DNA of 64,000 nt. Origin: Aquanectria penicillioides. Lineage: Eukaryota; Ascomycota; Sordariomycetes; Hypocreales; Nectriaceae. Of this stretch, positions 32,826-45,140 are shown one piece after another (the first letter of the stretch is position 1; the number at the start of each line of letters is the position of its first letter). A program made the translations under genes and the position numbers. The stretch is from NCBI GenBank assembly GCA_003415625.1, contig PYIU01000004.1, positions 1,302,001 through 1,366,000 of the forward strand. Reading direction: 5' to 3'. Below the pieces are notes generated by a model. It saw only the letters and a program-made list of their open reading frames with translations. It had not been told where the DNA came from and searched no databases.

Positions 32826-34320
32826 CGACAAAGGCAGAGCGTAGCGAACGATGTGGAAGTGATGGGCGCAGGTTCGGTGCACCGATGATGATGAAGGAGG
32901 GAAGTTTGGAAAGCAGTGGAGAAATGGCCTTTATATAGGCGGGGAGGGTGGCGGTGCAGTGACTCAGAGACCGACCAGCTAGGCAACCTACCAATCGCGT
33001 GGGAGATGAACAAGTGAATGTCTCCCCTACAAGAAAGCTGTCCGGACAAAGATAACTTTGTATTTGTCTTGATAAGCGTCGGCCAAAGGCTCGGGATGCA
33101 AATCAAGGTGGAAGGTGATATGGGTCGGTTCAGAACAAAGGTCGCGACGGTATGTATCGCTCGGGTGAACCACCTAAACCAGGACTCGATAACCTCTGGC
33201 TTCTTCACTTCACAACACTTCTTTTATTTGGTCTACACAGACACAAACGACCTGATGGTAGCGGCGACGGGGAGTGCAGCGACGGAGTTCGCGTTCCGTG
33301 TCTTCGTCGAGATCAACGAGGTCGATTTGCGCGCAAGGAGCGGAGGGCAAGGAACGTGTTCCAGTTCTTTTGCCTGGGTCGCAAAGTGATATCGGACACC
33401 GAATCCTTCTGTTCCCACACTAGAGAGCGAGCTGACGTCGCAAGATGTAGGAGTGAGATGATAGAAGAGAGGAGGTGAAAGGAGAGAGGCGTTGCCTAGA
33501 CTGGAGACGTGATGCGCAGTGGCGTCCGAATCCGAAGGTGCAGAGGCAAGTGTGGAGGATGGACAAAGGATTGTCCGATTGGGTGGGGTGTGACGTCGTG
33601 GGGGAGGGAAAAATAAAAAGAGAGGGCCAGACGTAAGTGGTAGGTACGTAGGGCCGTCGGTCGGGACTTCCGCGCAAGACTTTCGAAACAGGCGGGTGAG
33701 GGGAGGGCTGGCTCTTTATAATTTTGGCCGCAGCCCGCTCGGGCAGGACACCCCAGGCAACAACACTGGTTGTGGCGTCGCCGCTGGCAGGCTTGGCGGA
33801 CCCTGGTGGGCGCGCTAACGCCAATGCGGCCAATCATAGGCGTCGACCGAGGTGATTTTATCTCCTTTTTTTTCCACCATGCACCCCAGTCCGGGCCTCA
33901 AGCCCCTGAAGTACCGCGATAGCAGATGGCGGGTTACGAGACAAAGGTACCCATGCCGAGCGCATTGGTACACGCAGAGCCGCTAGGGAGTTTCCTGGGA
34001 GAGCTGCTGCAAGCACTGCGAGCACTAGACGAGCCTCGGGTTGCCACTGTGTCCTCAGCGGACAGGTCCCGGTGGAGGAGGGAGTGGCTGAGCAAAGCCG
34101 CCAGCTGCAAGCAGGTGCGAGCCAGCTCGGCCCTTGGTCTTTGAGCGTCGTCATCACCTGTGACCTTTGTCCCGCTCGGATTTCCTGCTGTCCCTCCCAC
34201 TCTCCCTCCTTTGTCAAACAAACCCACCACATCGACTACCACCATCAGCATCCACACCGACCGGACCCAGCGACGATGACGGTATTCCATCCGCCCGACA
34301 AAGAAATTCGAAACCTCCGA

Positions 34321-34354
34321 CGATGAGGACGATGAGGACGATGAGGACGATGAG
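34321..34354. repeat. 9-bp tandem repeat (CGATGAGGA)n
   Basis: Nearly four copies of CGATGAGGA in intergenic DNA. They read as Ile-Val-Leu repeats on the minus strand and Met-Arg-Thr on the plus strand, in small frames that look spurious. Confidence 0.9.
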
Positions 34355-34886
34355 CGATGGCAAGGACCAAGTCCACGACGATGAGAACAAAGCGATGACA
34401 TCGATAACCGCGGGCGATTCCGGCCTGGAAAGGACACCATCCCGAGCTGGACGAAAACAACAACGAGCAGAGACGGGAGCAATCAGCCAGCGGCAACATG
34501 GCGGCGGTGGGCAAGTGGTGGGCACTGAGCGGCGCGAGAGCCTGGACTGGCTTGACTTTTCCCTGGCTGGGTTGGCCAGACTTTGACCGACGGGCTCCGG
34601 ACAGGCTCCGACAAGTTCCAACAGGCTCCAGCAGCACGCAATCTGACCGTATCAACAGCGTCACAGCGCGTCAATGGGTCTGGGACGGGCTGGAAATTAT
34701 GGACCGGGGCTAGGCCGACGGGCTGGTTGGTTGCTTTTTGGGTTTTTTTTCGCGGCCTCTCCCTTCCAAGAAAACCGCCTCCATCCGCCCCCAAACCACC
34801 CAATCGCCCCAACCTAACCCCCAGTGCAGTCGCCATCGTTCCCCAGTCGTGTCGGTTCAAGCACCCACTCTTCCAGCATCTTCCAG

Positions 34887-34900
34887 CCCCCCCCCCCCCC
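34887..34900. repeat. C14 homopolymer
   Basis: Uninterrupted run of 14 C in intergenic DNA. Confidence 0.9.
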
Positions 34901-35584
34901 TCTGCCCTGTCAAACTCTTCCCTCGCCCCCGTGGACCCTATCCTTTTTTTTTTGTCCATGTCCCAACCCCCAACCACAACCAACCACCAAAGCAACAGCA
35001 CCCTGAAACACGGCGGCCCCCTACTTCTCTTTTTTGCTCGGTGCGCTTCCAGCTCCATCCATCCTGGCAACGCGCCCTCTTGCCCATGTCACCCCCAGAG
35101 GAGGCCCCATGGCGCTTCTGGGCCTGAGCCGTGTCACGACAGGCGTCTCAGCGTCTGAAGCGGCATCATGCGATGACGGCTCGCTGATTCACACGCGTCA
35201 TGCTTCGGCTCACGTCGAGCTTGGCTGTGGCAACAACAGGCCACCCGCAGCCACAGCGACGAAGCAGAGTTTTCGCCCAGTCGGGCGGCGACTGACAGGA
35301 TGTGTGGGTTTTTTTCCATTTTTCTTGCCCTGAGTGTGAGTCATGAGTCTGCGACCAACCAGCAGCCGCCTGGCCTGAGCCTGCTTGCGCCTCCAGGGAG
35401 GCTGGCACTTTGCGGCCGCTCACTGGTCAGACGTCCAGGGTACCCTGTACCGCGCCCTCACGCGCATGCTCACGCACACGCACACACTCTGACCCTCACT
35501 CACACACTCACACGCACGCTGTTCACGCACAGCTCGCGTCAGGCTCTCCTTCCCTCGTGCATTTCGCTCACTCTCGTGTTACCG

Positions 35585-35632
35585 CTCTTTTTCTTCTTTC
35601 TTTTTTTTTCTTCTTTCTTTTTTTCCTTCTAT
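35585..35632. repeat. Polypyrimidine (T/C) tract
   Basis: A stretch of about 48 bases is almost purely T with interspersed C on the plus strand. No gene is attached to it. Confidence 0.8.
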
Positions 35633-36838
35633 GTCGCGCTGCATCGTAGGAAGTCGCCAGTGCCGTGGGTTCTCCTGCAATTCGCGCAACCCGTTCTGGA
35701 CACGTTTCCGCCAGTGTGTCGCGGCCATTTTGCGCCGGGTGGTGACGCGAAAATTTTGATTGTCGACGGATCGCCGAGCCCAGCTACCTTTTCCGAAGAA
35801 GCGCCAGATACGGGTGGTGCCAGCCAATGTACCGCACTAACAATTTCCATGTACACCACAACAGCCCATCCCTGCCTCTCCAATCTCTCCCCATCTCTCT
35901 TCCCTCGCTACGAGGACCACAGCAGAAATGCATCAAGCAGGGGGTCCTTTTGGCGATAACAGCTTGCACTCTATCTCTCCAGCCTCGTTCCCCCAGGATC
36001 TCACCAGGATGACCTTGCTTTCCCGGTCTACCCCGCTGCTAGCCATAATTCAAGCAAGCTTCCTCCGCACAACTATGATCACCTTGGGCCGACCCAGACA
36101 TGATGACCGGGTTGCTGTGCCATGGCCTGGCACAAATTTTTCCCAGTTTCACATGCGTCAAAGACACCCAAGGTAATATTGCTGGCCAGGGTTCCGGCGT
36201 CGCACCAACATTCCTCGATACCTAAAGAGGGCTTAACAGCGCTCGACACCTTGACCTATTTGTAACATCAGGGTTGCACAAGCAATGCGCTGCACAAGGT
36301 GGAATGCCGTTGCAAATGCATAGCACAGCCTCCCTTCCTTCATTGCACGCACACCGTAGTTTGAGGAGTTCGTTGTCCTTCACAAGTGCCACATTGCTCT
36401 CCACATGTTCATTTCTAGATCCTAATGTGTCTCCATCCGCTCGCATACATACAGTTGTACTAAACTGAGAGACGACTAACTACCATGACCCCGACGCTGT
36501 CACTCTTGCGACGAACCTCTTATGGGCCCCGCCAACGAAAGTTACGAAACAGTGTCTGGACAAAAGCAAAGAAAGAAAAGGAAAAAAAGCAATGAAGCAA
36601 TAAGTAGGTCCTCTTGTAAACAGAACTTGTGTTATTGTGAGAAATGTTCCAGGGAATTTTTTTACGGGTACCAATCATTGACGCCGATATACCATACCTT
36701 TGCGGTATCCCTTCTCTTCCAACCTCTCTCTGCATGCGCCTTCATCACTAACAGCCACACTCATCCCTCCCTTTTCGCGCCCGAGTAATGCGAGCAAGCA
36801 GGTATCATACAAACCAAAGTGCAAAATCAAACCCAGTT

Positions 36839-38818
36839 TTACGTCATGTAGTACTTAGGGCCCTCGCCTCCTTGAGGTACCTGCCAGTTGATGTCCTGGT
36901 TGGGCGCCTTGATGTCGCACGTCTTACAGTGGATGCAGCTGCAAGGGAAAGAACAAAATGTTAGCAACAACAACAATCTCATGTTATATCCGTTGTCTCA
37001 GGAACCGGGGTCTTACTTTTGGGCGTTGATTTGGAACCGCACGCCATGCGGCTTAGACTCATCCTCAACGTATTCGTACACACCAGCTGGGCAGAAACGG
37101 TTCTCAACACCTTTGAAGGTCGGGTATGTCTCGTTGGTGTGAGCGTCCCAGTCAGCGACTTGCAGATGCACCGGCTGATCCTCTTCGTGGTTCGTGCCGG
37201 TTCGGGAAACGCTCGTCAAGAGGTCAAAGGTGATCTTGCCATCGGGCTTCTCGTACTCGATCATCGGGGCTTTATCGGCGGGGAGCGTATTAGCGTGGTC
37301 TGGTGTCTTGTGCTTGAGAGTCCAGGGCACACGGCCCTTGAAGAGGAAGGCCTCAATGCCGGAGTACATGACACCTCCGTAGAGACCGAGGGGAGTGTGG
37401 AATGAGGGTCGCATGTTGCGCACCTCGCGCAGCTCCTTCCAGATGGTCGATTTGCGCAGCTTGTCCTCGTAGTCGTAGAGGAAGACGCTGCCTTCGGGCG
37501 ACTCGTTGAGGGCAGTCCAGGTAGCCTCAGCGGCCAGCATACCGGACTTCATGGCGTTGTGGGTGCCCTTGACCTTGGGCACGTTGACGAAACCAGCTGA
37601 GTCGCCAATCAGGGCTCCGCCGGGGAAAGCGACCTTGGGGATAGACTGGAAGCCACCCTCAATGAGCGAACGAGCGCCATATGAGATGCACTTGCCGCCC
37701 TCGAGGACATTCTTGAAGAGGGGGTGCAGCTTAAGCTTCTGGAACTCCTGGTAGGGCGAAAGCCAAGGGTTCTGGTAGTCGAGCGAGACGACGAGGCCGA
37801 TGCTGACAAGGTTCTCGCCAAAGTGATACATGAAAGAACCACCGTAAACGTCCTTGGACAATGGGTAGCCCATTGAGTGTGTAATTTGACCCTTTTCGAA
37901 CTTTGTGGGGTCGATCTCCCAAACTTCCTTAATGCCGAGGCCGTAAGTTTGGTGTTGGCTATCCTGGCGCAGATCAAACTTGTTGATGACCTGCTTGCTC
38001 AAGCTGCCGTGGCAGCCCTCACCAAACATGGTGACCTTGGCGTGGAACTCCATGCCGCGCTCAAATGAGTCCTTGGGCTGGCCGTCACGGCCAATGCCTA
38101 GATCGTTGGTTGCAACACCCTTTACAGAGCCGTCGGTGTCGTAAACGACCTCGGAGGCGGCGAAGCCGGGGTAGATTTCGACGCCCACTTCCTCAGCGCG
38201 CTCGCCAAGCCACTTGACAAACTCGTTCAAGCTGACAATGAAGTTGCCATGGTTGCTCATCTGCGGGGGGGCGGGAAGGGGAATTGCACTCGTCTTGGTG
38301 AGGAAGCGCATGCGGTCGGCGCCGGCGGGAGTTGCGTGCTCGAAGCGGTTGGGGTTATCTTCGTCAAGCCAGTCGGGGAAGAGCTCGTTGATGGCGGTGG
38401 GCTGGATCACGGCGCCGGACAGGATGTGGGCGCCCAGGTCGCCGGCTTTTTCAAGGACCAGGACGCGGAAGTCTTCGTTACCGGCCTCATTGGCGAGCTG
38501 CTTGAGGCGAATTGCGGCACTGAGTCCTGCGGGACCGGCGCCCACGATACACACGTCGACCTCGTCAGCCTCGCGCTCAATATCTTTGGGATCGAAGGAG
38601 TCGTCTTCATCGGAGCGTCGGCGGGCGGTGTTGCTGAAGGACCTGGCACTCAGGCCGGGCATCCTCATGACCGGCCATGCGATCTGCGAGCGGCGCGATG
38701 CGGTCCTGGAGGCGGCTGCGGCTGAGGGGCAGAAGCTGTTCCTGGGCCGCCATTGAGCTCGGGAGAGCGCCCGGGAGCTGTGCTGGACGCAGCGGGACAC
38801 GGGTCTGGGGGCGGACAT
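36839..38818 (-). CDS. Electron transfer flavoprotein-ubiquinone oxidoreductase, mitochondrial
   Basis: Two exons (38818-37017 and 36938-36839) encode 633 residues. Residues 1-65 are Arg/Ser/Ala-rich without acids, a mitochondrial presequence. FAD binding begins with [17 protein letters not shown]; further hallmarks are [27 protein letters not shown] and [19 protein letters not shown]. The 4Fe-4S ligands are a Cys in [11 protein letters not shown] at the end of exon 1 and CIHCKTC, encoded by the 100-nt last exon. The protein ends with the family's DINW-x-PEGG-like GPKYYMT. It passes electrons from ETF (fatty acid, amino acid and choline oxidation) to ubiquinone in the inner membrane, equivalent to yeast Cir2. 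The first ATG is at 38818; the frame continues upstream without an ATG. Confidence 0.96.
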
Positions 38819-41800
38819 TGCGGCGAGGAGAGTTGGCAACAGGAATCTTGGGATGCGGAGAACTCAAGAGACCTGGGAGCCTTGGGCCTTTGGAAGGAGG
38901 GGGACGCAAGAGGGCAAAGCGAGAGCTGGAGTGCGGAAGCTGCAGCAAGCCGGGGACTGGGAAAGCTAAATAAAATCCCACATGAGCAGTCAATGGCGAA
39001 AAAGCTCCAATGCCGGTGACCGGGTCGTTGGTGGGGAGTCCGGACCTGGAGGTTTGACAATCATCTGGCCGGCAATTGGCTCGAGAGTGGGGGGAGGGGA
39101 GCCGGCCCAGGCTCTGCTTTTGCCTTGTTGCGGTGGCCAGAGTCTCCAAGCTCTCGCTCTCGCTCTCTCTAGCCGCTAGATGATTTTAGTGACCGGCCGG
39201 CACAGGTTCCAACACGGAGGAGCGGTTTTGGGCCATTGGTTCCTCAGATGCCAATGACGCTTCTCGACGGACCCGCCCCCTGTCACTGATCCCTTGCTGT
39301 CGGAGCTCGGGATTTCATAGCCGAACTGGGAACGAGGCACGAGGTAAGACGGTTTTTTTGGGGCAGGGGAGGTAGCTGGTACCGAGGGTCATTCTGGTCG
39401 TTTCTGCACACGGCGGCAGCTGGTCGGCTTGACGTTGGCTCACTTCCACTTATCTTAGATGTTTGGCCATGACAGCTCAGCGGTGCCTTTGCAACCAAAA
39501 TTGGTCAATTGCTGCCAGCTATCTATTGCTCACACCCTCCCGGATGCCATCTAATGCACATCTCGGGCGTGCGAGACAAATGGCCACATGAACAAGCGGT
39601 GATGCTGAAGCTGACCACCACAGAGAACCCCCCCCCCCCAAGCCCCAAGGGACTATGTACGTGGGCGTGGGCGTGGGCGTGGGCGTGGGCGTGGGTGCCT
39701 CTGTCACAAGCCTGAAAGCGGCACACCCTGCAAGTGTGCAGGTGTGTTACGTCAATGGCCCCAAGCGCTCGGGATTCAGAGTCCTTGGCCGATCGCTGGG
39801 TTCGGCTTCTTCGGTTTCTCCCCGCCGCTCCGTGGCCGCCCGTCTTTGGGTACTATCGCATTGCTTCGGCCCAATAGCCGAGCGCTGACAGAGACGCCTA
39901 CTTGCGCATGCCATGGGACGAGTTTTGGGGTTATTTGACGCTCTTTCCTGCTTGCAGGAACAAGATCCTTCCATTGTCTTGTAGTTGATCCTCTTGGTCA
40001 TGGGAGAATAACAGGCCCTGACAATTGATTCCGTATGATATGTAGATGCAATGCCAATTCAGGAGTGGTGGGGTGGCTAGAGACCCCTGATCGGGAATTT
40101 CAAGCCGACACCGAAGCACTCCATGTTGACTTGCCTATTGAGCAGCGTGTCAATCCTCCACAGAAGCCGATTCGGAAGGACTTTGCGGCGCCTTTCAAAC
40201 ATTCCGAGCCATTCGAAGTAGAAGACAGCCCGCTGTCGCGTGGGATAACTGCAATCGTGGAGGCTTCCAAGCCTATCCGCTGTGACTTGCCGTTCCCGGA
40301 GGCCAGTAACTGGCACCCGTTTGTGAACTTGGCAATCTTCAAGGAGAATAATTGACTATGCGGTTCCTCATCGTAGAATTCCTTCTTAAATGAGATAATC
40401 CGTCATATATAGCCGCACTTTCAGGTCGATTCATTCATCCCGATATTGTGGCGACTTCCCTCAGAACATCGTGGCACGTGCAATATTCCGTCCACAGGGA
40501 CTACGCCAACTCGACTCACCCCAGTCACCCCGTGTAACAACGTTGAATTTGTCCTGGACATATTCTTGATGGCCCTATTCTGAGTCTATGTTGAGGTCGA
40601 AGGGTTGCCCTGTCAGTTCTCAATACTAGCACGGAAATTGCTTGCAATTTGCTAATAACGTTGTCAACATGACCAATGCTATCAAGCTTCTACAAAACCT
40701 TCAAAGCACTGCAAACGCGAAAGTCACGACTGTAGCGGACCTTGACATCTCAGACATAGACTATGGATACTATACCACCCCTCTACTTATCATCCCCCTC
40801 AAACTTCATGATTAGCTTAGAAAAGGCCTACTTCGTCTTTCGCCGGCTGGGTGATAGCAGCTACCCTACAGCTCCCGAGATGACTCCATTCTGGCTGCTG
40901 TCCGTGCACCCACCAACGGTGAACGACACACCGAAAATACACCGACGCTCCCCACACAGCGAACGCGTCTCGGAAAATGGCCTGATCGGCTCTGAGAATT
41001 GACATGCAATAGGGGCACCCCGCTGCTAGCATAGGCCGAGCACTTAAAGGAGAAGGTTGATACATAAGCCTCATGCTCCCGAGGCCGAACAACTGCAGGC
41101 CTTTCCCATGACTTGCGCCCATGAGTAGACAATCAGACTTGTTGATTGTGTCTCGCGATACACGTTCCAAGTGTTGTCAACCTTGTTTTAGAAACCAAAT
41201 GAATTTTTGGTCAGTGACATAGTAAGTATCTTATACTGAACACAGGCCCTGCGACAAAGGCACTGATAGGGTTGAGAAATTGGGATACAACCGGACACTT
41301 CCTCCCTCCAAGGATTGGTCGAGCCCATATTCATTCGATGCTCTCGCTCACGGAAAACCATATACCTACAAAGCCGAAAGATGTTGATCGATTCGTCGAC
41401 AAAAAATACTCTTTGTTCCTACGCTAACATGCCATGATCGCTGTAAACACTGCTGCTGGATTGGCATCCTCGACAATCGGGTTCGCGTGTTCTTGCCGAA
41501 TAAGCATTAGTGTCCTTCCAATTAAGCAGTGCTAACATTTGACTAATGAAAAAGCGACTGGAGTGCGATCTGGGATTCACTGGAAAGTTGGCGTTAGATG
41601 GTGAACCTGGGGGGGCAGACTGGGAACAAAGAAATTCCCGAAATCTCTACCTAGGCCAACCACGACTTAAATGCGATGCTACTGAATGAAGAGAGGCCGG
41701 CCGGAATAGAACGCGTTATTATTTTGAGCTACCAAATTATTGATGCTGCTGGATACGGTGATGTGTGCACCAACCACACGCTAGAAACTCGAGAGAAAAG

Positions 41801-42243
41801 CTCGCATCAGCTGGATCACATCCGGGAACGCATCATTTTTGACAATTTTCTTGGCGCGTCTATTCGTGGATAAGGAGGAGCTACTGTCAATGCTCATTGT
41901 TTGACCAGCAGGGCCAGACCATGGAAATTTAATCTATGAAATGTTAAAATTAATGAGTGAGTCTGTCGATTATTCGCAATCTCTTTGACAGGAGGTCAGA
42001 TCGGCTCCACCCCCGGACATCTAAATCAACCCGTCCCCGATATCGAGTTCTCCATAGAAACCATGGAACGAGATGCTGGATTGGAAAGGTGGGGCATTTT
42101 GTAAGCTAGCTACTGGGCGCATCGTGCCTTGTTGGCTCACCCGTTGTAAAGCCATTCGCTGGTCATGACTGACTGACCACGATTTTGGGCCACGTCTCGC
42201 TTTGTAGAAACAATCATCAAAAGGGCTCTGCAGCATCTTGGCC
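38819..42243. other. Intergenic region (3.4 kb) spanning the GC-to-AT composition change
   Basis: The ETF-QO promoter lies at the left. A GTGGGC hexamer repeat lies near 39,661. From about 40 kb the DNA turns AT-richer, with scattered short frames such as 40035-40355 (plus) that carry no known motif. No gene is supported. Confidence 0.5.
39661..39696. repeat. (GTGGGC)n hexamer repeat
   Basis: Six units, the last with one mismatch, preceded by a C-run on the left flank. It reads as Trp-Ala or Val-Gly repeats in spurious frames. Confidence 0.92.
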
Positions 42244-43173
42244 ATGGCCTCAACTCTTGATATAATAAACGACGGAGATGGCTTCCCTCTTTCGGCAGAT
42301 GCATCCAAAGATTTCTACCATTTCAGAGTTGCTGGTGTCGCGTCCACGCTCGGCTATGTGCTGCCATCGGTAGCCGATGTCTTTCGTGAGATTCCAGGTT
42401 GGGAACTCGACAACTCAAACCATACCATCACCTTGGTCCACGGCCAGGATACCGAAACACGAAGCGCAGCTGTCAGGGTTAGTTTAGTGGCTATGAAAGA
42501 GAAAAAACTCTTCTCTATCCTTCAAAGCTGGAGAGACGAAACGTTCCCCATCTTTGGGCCAAGTGGAACCACCCTACTACACATTGAACGTTGTGCTTGT
42601 CCGCTGCTTGGTGTTGTCACGACCGGCGTGCACGCGATAGCATATGTGCCGCCAACGGAGCCGGGAGATCAATTGAAGATATGGATATCACGACGGGCTC
42701 GATCGAAGCAAACATTTGGTGGAATGCTGGATAGCTCTGCCGCTGGCGGTGTCGCATCCGGTGACACCCCACTGGAGACGGTCCTTCGCGAGTGCGAGGA
42801 AGAGGCATCGTTGCCACCTGATCTGGTCCGCAAGAGACTCAAAGCAGCGGGGACTGTTACAAACTTTTACGTTCGTGACAGTCGATCTGGAGGGGAAGTT
42901 GGTCTCCTCCAGCCCGAATGCCAGTACTGCTACGACCTGCCGCTGCCGTCAGACTTTGTCTGTGAGACAAACGACGGCGAGGCAGAGGATTTCCGTCTTT
43001 GGACCGTGGAGGAAATCAAGGTAGCGTTGTTGAGGAGGGAGTTCAAGCCCAATTCGGGGTTGGTTATTATTGACTTTTTTATCCGCCATGGTATCTTGAC
43101 GAGCGAGAATGAGAAGGACTATATTGAGATTGTGTGCCGCTTACATAGAAGATTAGAATTCCCCGTGAGGTGA
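42244..43173 (+). CDS. DUF4743-Nudix hydrolase, YJR142W / Tnr3 N-terminal type
   Basis: Intronless frame of 309 residues from ATG at 42244 (a TTG two codons upstream is ignored). Residues about 1-125 match the N-terminal domain found with thiamine-related Nudix proteins, with repeated F-P-I-F and LLHIERCACPLLGVV segments. Residues about 126-290 are a Nudix fold: GVHAIAYVP, ISRRARSKQTFGGMLD, then the Nudix box GGVASGD...RECEEEASL, in which the usual first Glu of the box is Asp and REC-EEE is intact. Relatives such as yeast YJR142W and the N-terminal half of fission yeast Tnr3 hydrolyse oxidised, toxic thiamine diphosphate. The thiamine pyrophosphokinase domain of Tnr3 is absent here, so it is a stand-alone sanitising hydrolase by inference. 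Confidence 0.9.
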   Translation: MASTLDIINDGDGFPLSADASKDFYHFRVAGVASTLGYVLPSVADVFREIPGWELDNSNHTITLVHGQDTETRSAAVRVSLVAMKEKKLFSILQSWRDETFPIFGPSGTTLLHIERCACPLLGVVTTGVHAIAYVPPTEPGDQLKIWISRRARSKQTFGGMLDSSAAGGVASGDTPLETVLRECEEEASLPPDLVRKRLKAAGTVTNFYVRDSRSGGEVGLLQPECQYCYDLPLPSDFVCETNDGEAEDFRLWTVEEIKVALLRREFKPNSGLVIIDFFIRHGILTSENEKDYIEIVCRLHRRLEFPVR

Positions 43174-44088
43174 TGCAATTTCATCCCCAATCTTCGGCAG
43201 TTGCAAACTTTCACAGACAACGTTTAACCCAACCGCCTGTGATATACTCTATCGAGGCTAAGATGCTGAGCGAGAGGCAACATTTGTTGCAAAGCTCTCT
43301 AGCGTTCGTCTTGGACAATTTTGGTAGTAAGAGCCTGGGATTATCCACATGAATTGAGGAGTGGGGCAGAGAGCACTAGGGGAGATATACGATGATGTCG
43401 TCCCGTAAATTTACTCGATTGGGAAGATCAGTGTGGGAGATCTTGGCACTGACTAACGAGAATGTACACAATTTTGCAAATCTATCTACCTATAATCATA
43501 CCCCCGGAGTCAGAATTTCGAGGATCTATTTTTTATTTATTTTCTTCTGCATTTATATTTCATTTCTTTTTCTGGCATGAAGCCTGTTCGTATTGGTCAC
43601 TCAGACAGGTACGGAGAAAGTGTTACAATGTCCCGCCCACTCACTCTCTCGTCATCTGAAGCGTCTCCAAATGTACAATCACAACCTTAGAGCGACAATG
43701 TGTTTGCAATTGATCCATTATTCATTGGCTGAAACAAAACATGTCTTTTAGAAACTGTAATTCACTTTAGTGTATGCATCTGTTTCAGCGGTAATATTAT
43801 GCTTTTAAGAAGCCGTCCACGAATCAGACACTGAGTGAGCAACCCACTGGCTCTTCATGCAGCCTTGTTCAGTCCTCAGCATTGATCCTCACACACCTAG
43901 TCACGCTAGCTAACTTTGGTTAACTTTTGCCGATTTATTGTTGCTCCATACCACAAATGCCTTGTCATAATGCCAAATTTCCCATTCGCCGTCCTAATGC
44001 TCGTAATACTGATATTTAACCTGATCGATCTGCGTCTTCCTTGTTGCAGTTACACACCTGATGCGGATTGTCTTACGTCCGGTCAGAT
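43174..44088. other. AT-rich intergenic region
   Basis: Between the Nudix gene and the 3' end of the convergent acetate transporter gene. No gene seen. Confidence 0.6.
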
Positions 44089-45140
44089 TTACTGAGAGTG
44101 CCTAGCCTTCTTTTGCCGAAGTCTAGCAAAGTACCGAGATGTATCTCCCATAGGGACGCTGAATGGGAGGGCTTCCTCGCACAGGTAATGAAGCACACAG
44201 TAAAAGCCCAGCAGGCCAGAAATGAAAGCAAACGCACCAGACGCCTTCATAAGGGCATTGCTTGTTGCGTGCTTCCCATCTGCTAGTGCAAAATACGACG
44301 AAGATTCGAGGCTAAGACAAAGCTCGAGTGTCGTGAAGATGCCAATGTAAACAAAAGAACTAGAAAGTTGCGTTAGTATAAAACTGGCAGCTAATAGAGA
44401 CAGAAAAGTTTGACTTACAATGGCAAACTCGCAATGAGGAAGAACAGGTTCAAGACTGCCCACACTATCGATGCGTTAGACTTTAGAGTTACTATGGGTG
44501 GACGACTACTTACGCAGTATGTAAAATCCCATCGCGTTATAATACTCTGCGTTCTTGCCCCCATATGCGTCAACAACACCAAAAGCCGGGAGCATGATAG
44601 CGCCATAGCCACCATAGAAGAGAGCTGACATATGTTAGTGACATACACAGACACGAAACAAAAGAACTTTGTAGTATGGGTAGTAGGAAGGTGATCGGCG
44701 TTGTCTATCATCAAATAGAAAAACGTACCGTAAGCGCTTAGCACTGTATAAGCAAACGTGGCACCTCGGACCAACTCCCACTGAGCTGAAATCAGGAGAC
44801 CAATGCAGGCCACAAAGCAGAGATCTGCGGCGAAGACGTTTTGGGTAGCGACGTCACGGAAGCCCATCATTGACAATGATACAGCTGTCAGTGTCACAGC
44901 GAAACCTCCCATGGCCAATGGAGTCTATAGGTTGGAGACGCCATCATTAGTCTTCGTGATCACTGAGGAGATTGTGCGTCTTCTTACCGGATTACCGATT
45001 CTATCCCCAATAGGAGGAGTGCGGGAGGCCATTGCGAAGTTTATGGCTTGTTCAATGTGACTGTCGTTGCTCGGGTGTATCGAAAAAGGCGTCGGCGCTT
45101 GCGAATCGAACCTTTCTTCTTTTTGAACAGTGAAAGTCAT
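44089..45140 (-). CDS. GPR1/FUN34/YaaH family acetate transporter
   Basis: Five exons on the minus strand (45140-44988, 44924-44729, 44624-44514, 44464-44419, 44359-44089) sum to 777 nt, 258 residues; introns are 63, 104, 49 and 59 nt. The cytosolic N-terminus (about 50 residues) leads into the family motif as GNPTPLAM, a variant of NPAPLGL at the first membrane helix. Conserved blocks follow: ISAQWELVRGATFAYTVLSAY, cited here by position (about 90-110), then ALFYGGYGAIMLPAFGV (about 115-132) and a predicted GFYILLWAVLNLFFLI helix. Six hydrophobic segments fit the family. Members (yeast Ady2, Aspergillus AcpA) import acetate, often under carbon catabolite control. The variant motif and AT-rich surroundings leave some doubt about substrate, but splice sites and frame are intact. 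Confidence 0.88.

Larger units (their letters stand above)
32718..36838. other. Large intergenic region (4.1 kb)
   Basis: It begins with the TBP promoter and leader, then runs to the 3' end of the ETF-QO gene. It has several low-complexity tracts: a 9-bp tandem repeat (34,321-34,354), a C14 run (34,887-34,900), CA-rich DNA (35,460-35,520) and a long polypyrimidine stretch (35,585-35,632). Small frames on both strands show no recognisable motif. No gene is supported. Confidence 0.5.

Noticed and set aside
33018..33389. 123-codon plus-strand frame upstream of TBP
   Set aside because: Ordinary-looking composition but no motif, and it lies in the divergent leader region of TBP; nothing supports translation.
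39661..39696. GTGGGC repeat as a telomere-like or coding repeat
   Set aside because: It does not match fungal telomere units (TTAGGG) and lies in no supported gene; a plain microsatellite explains it.
40035..40355. 106-codon plus-strand frame at the composition boundary
   Set aside because: No recognisable family and no supporting splice or flanking exons; it could be a decayed remnant, which sequence alone cannot show.
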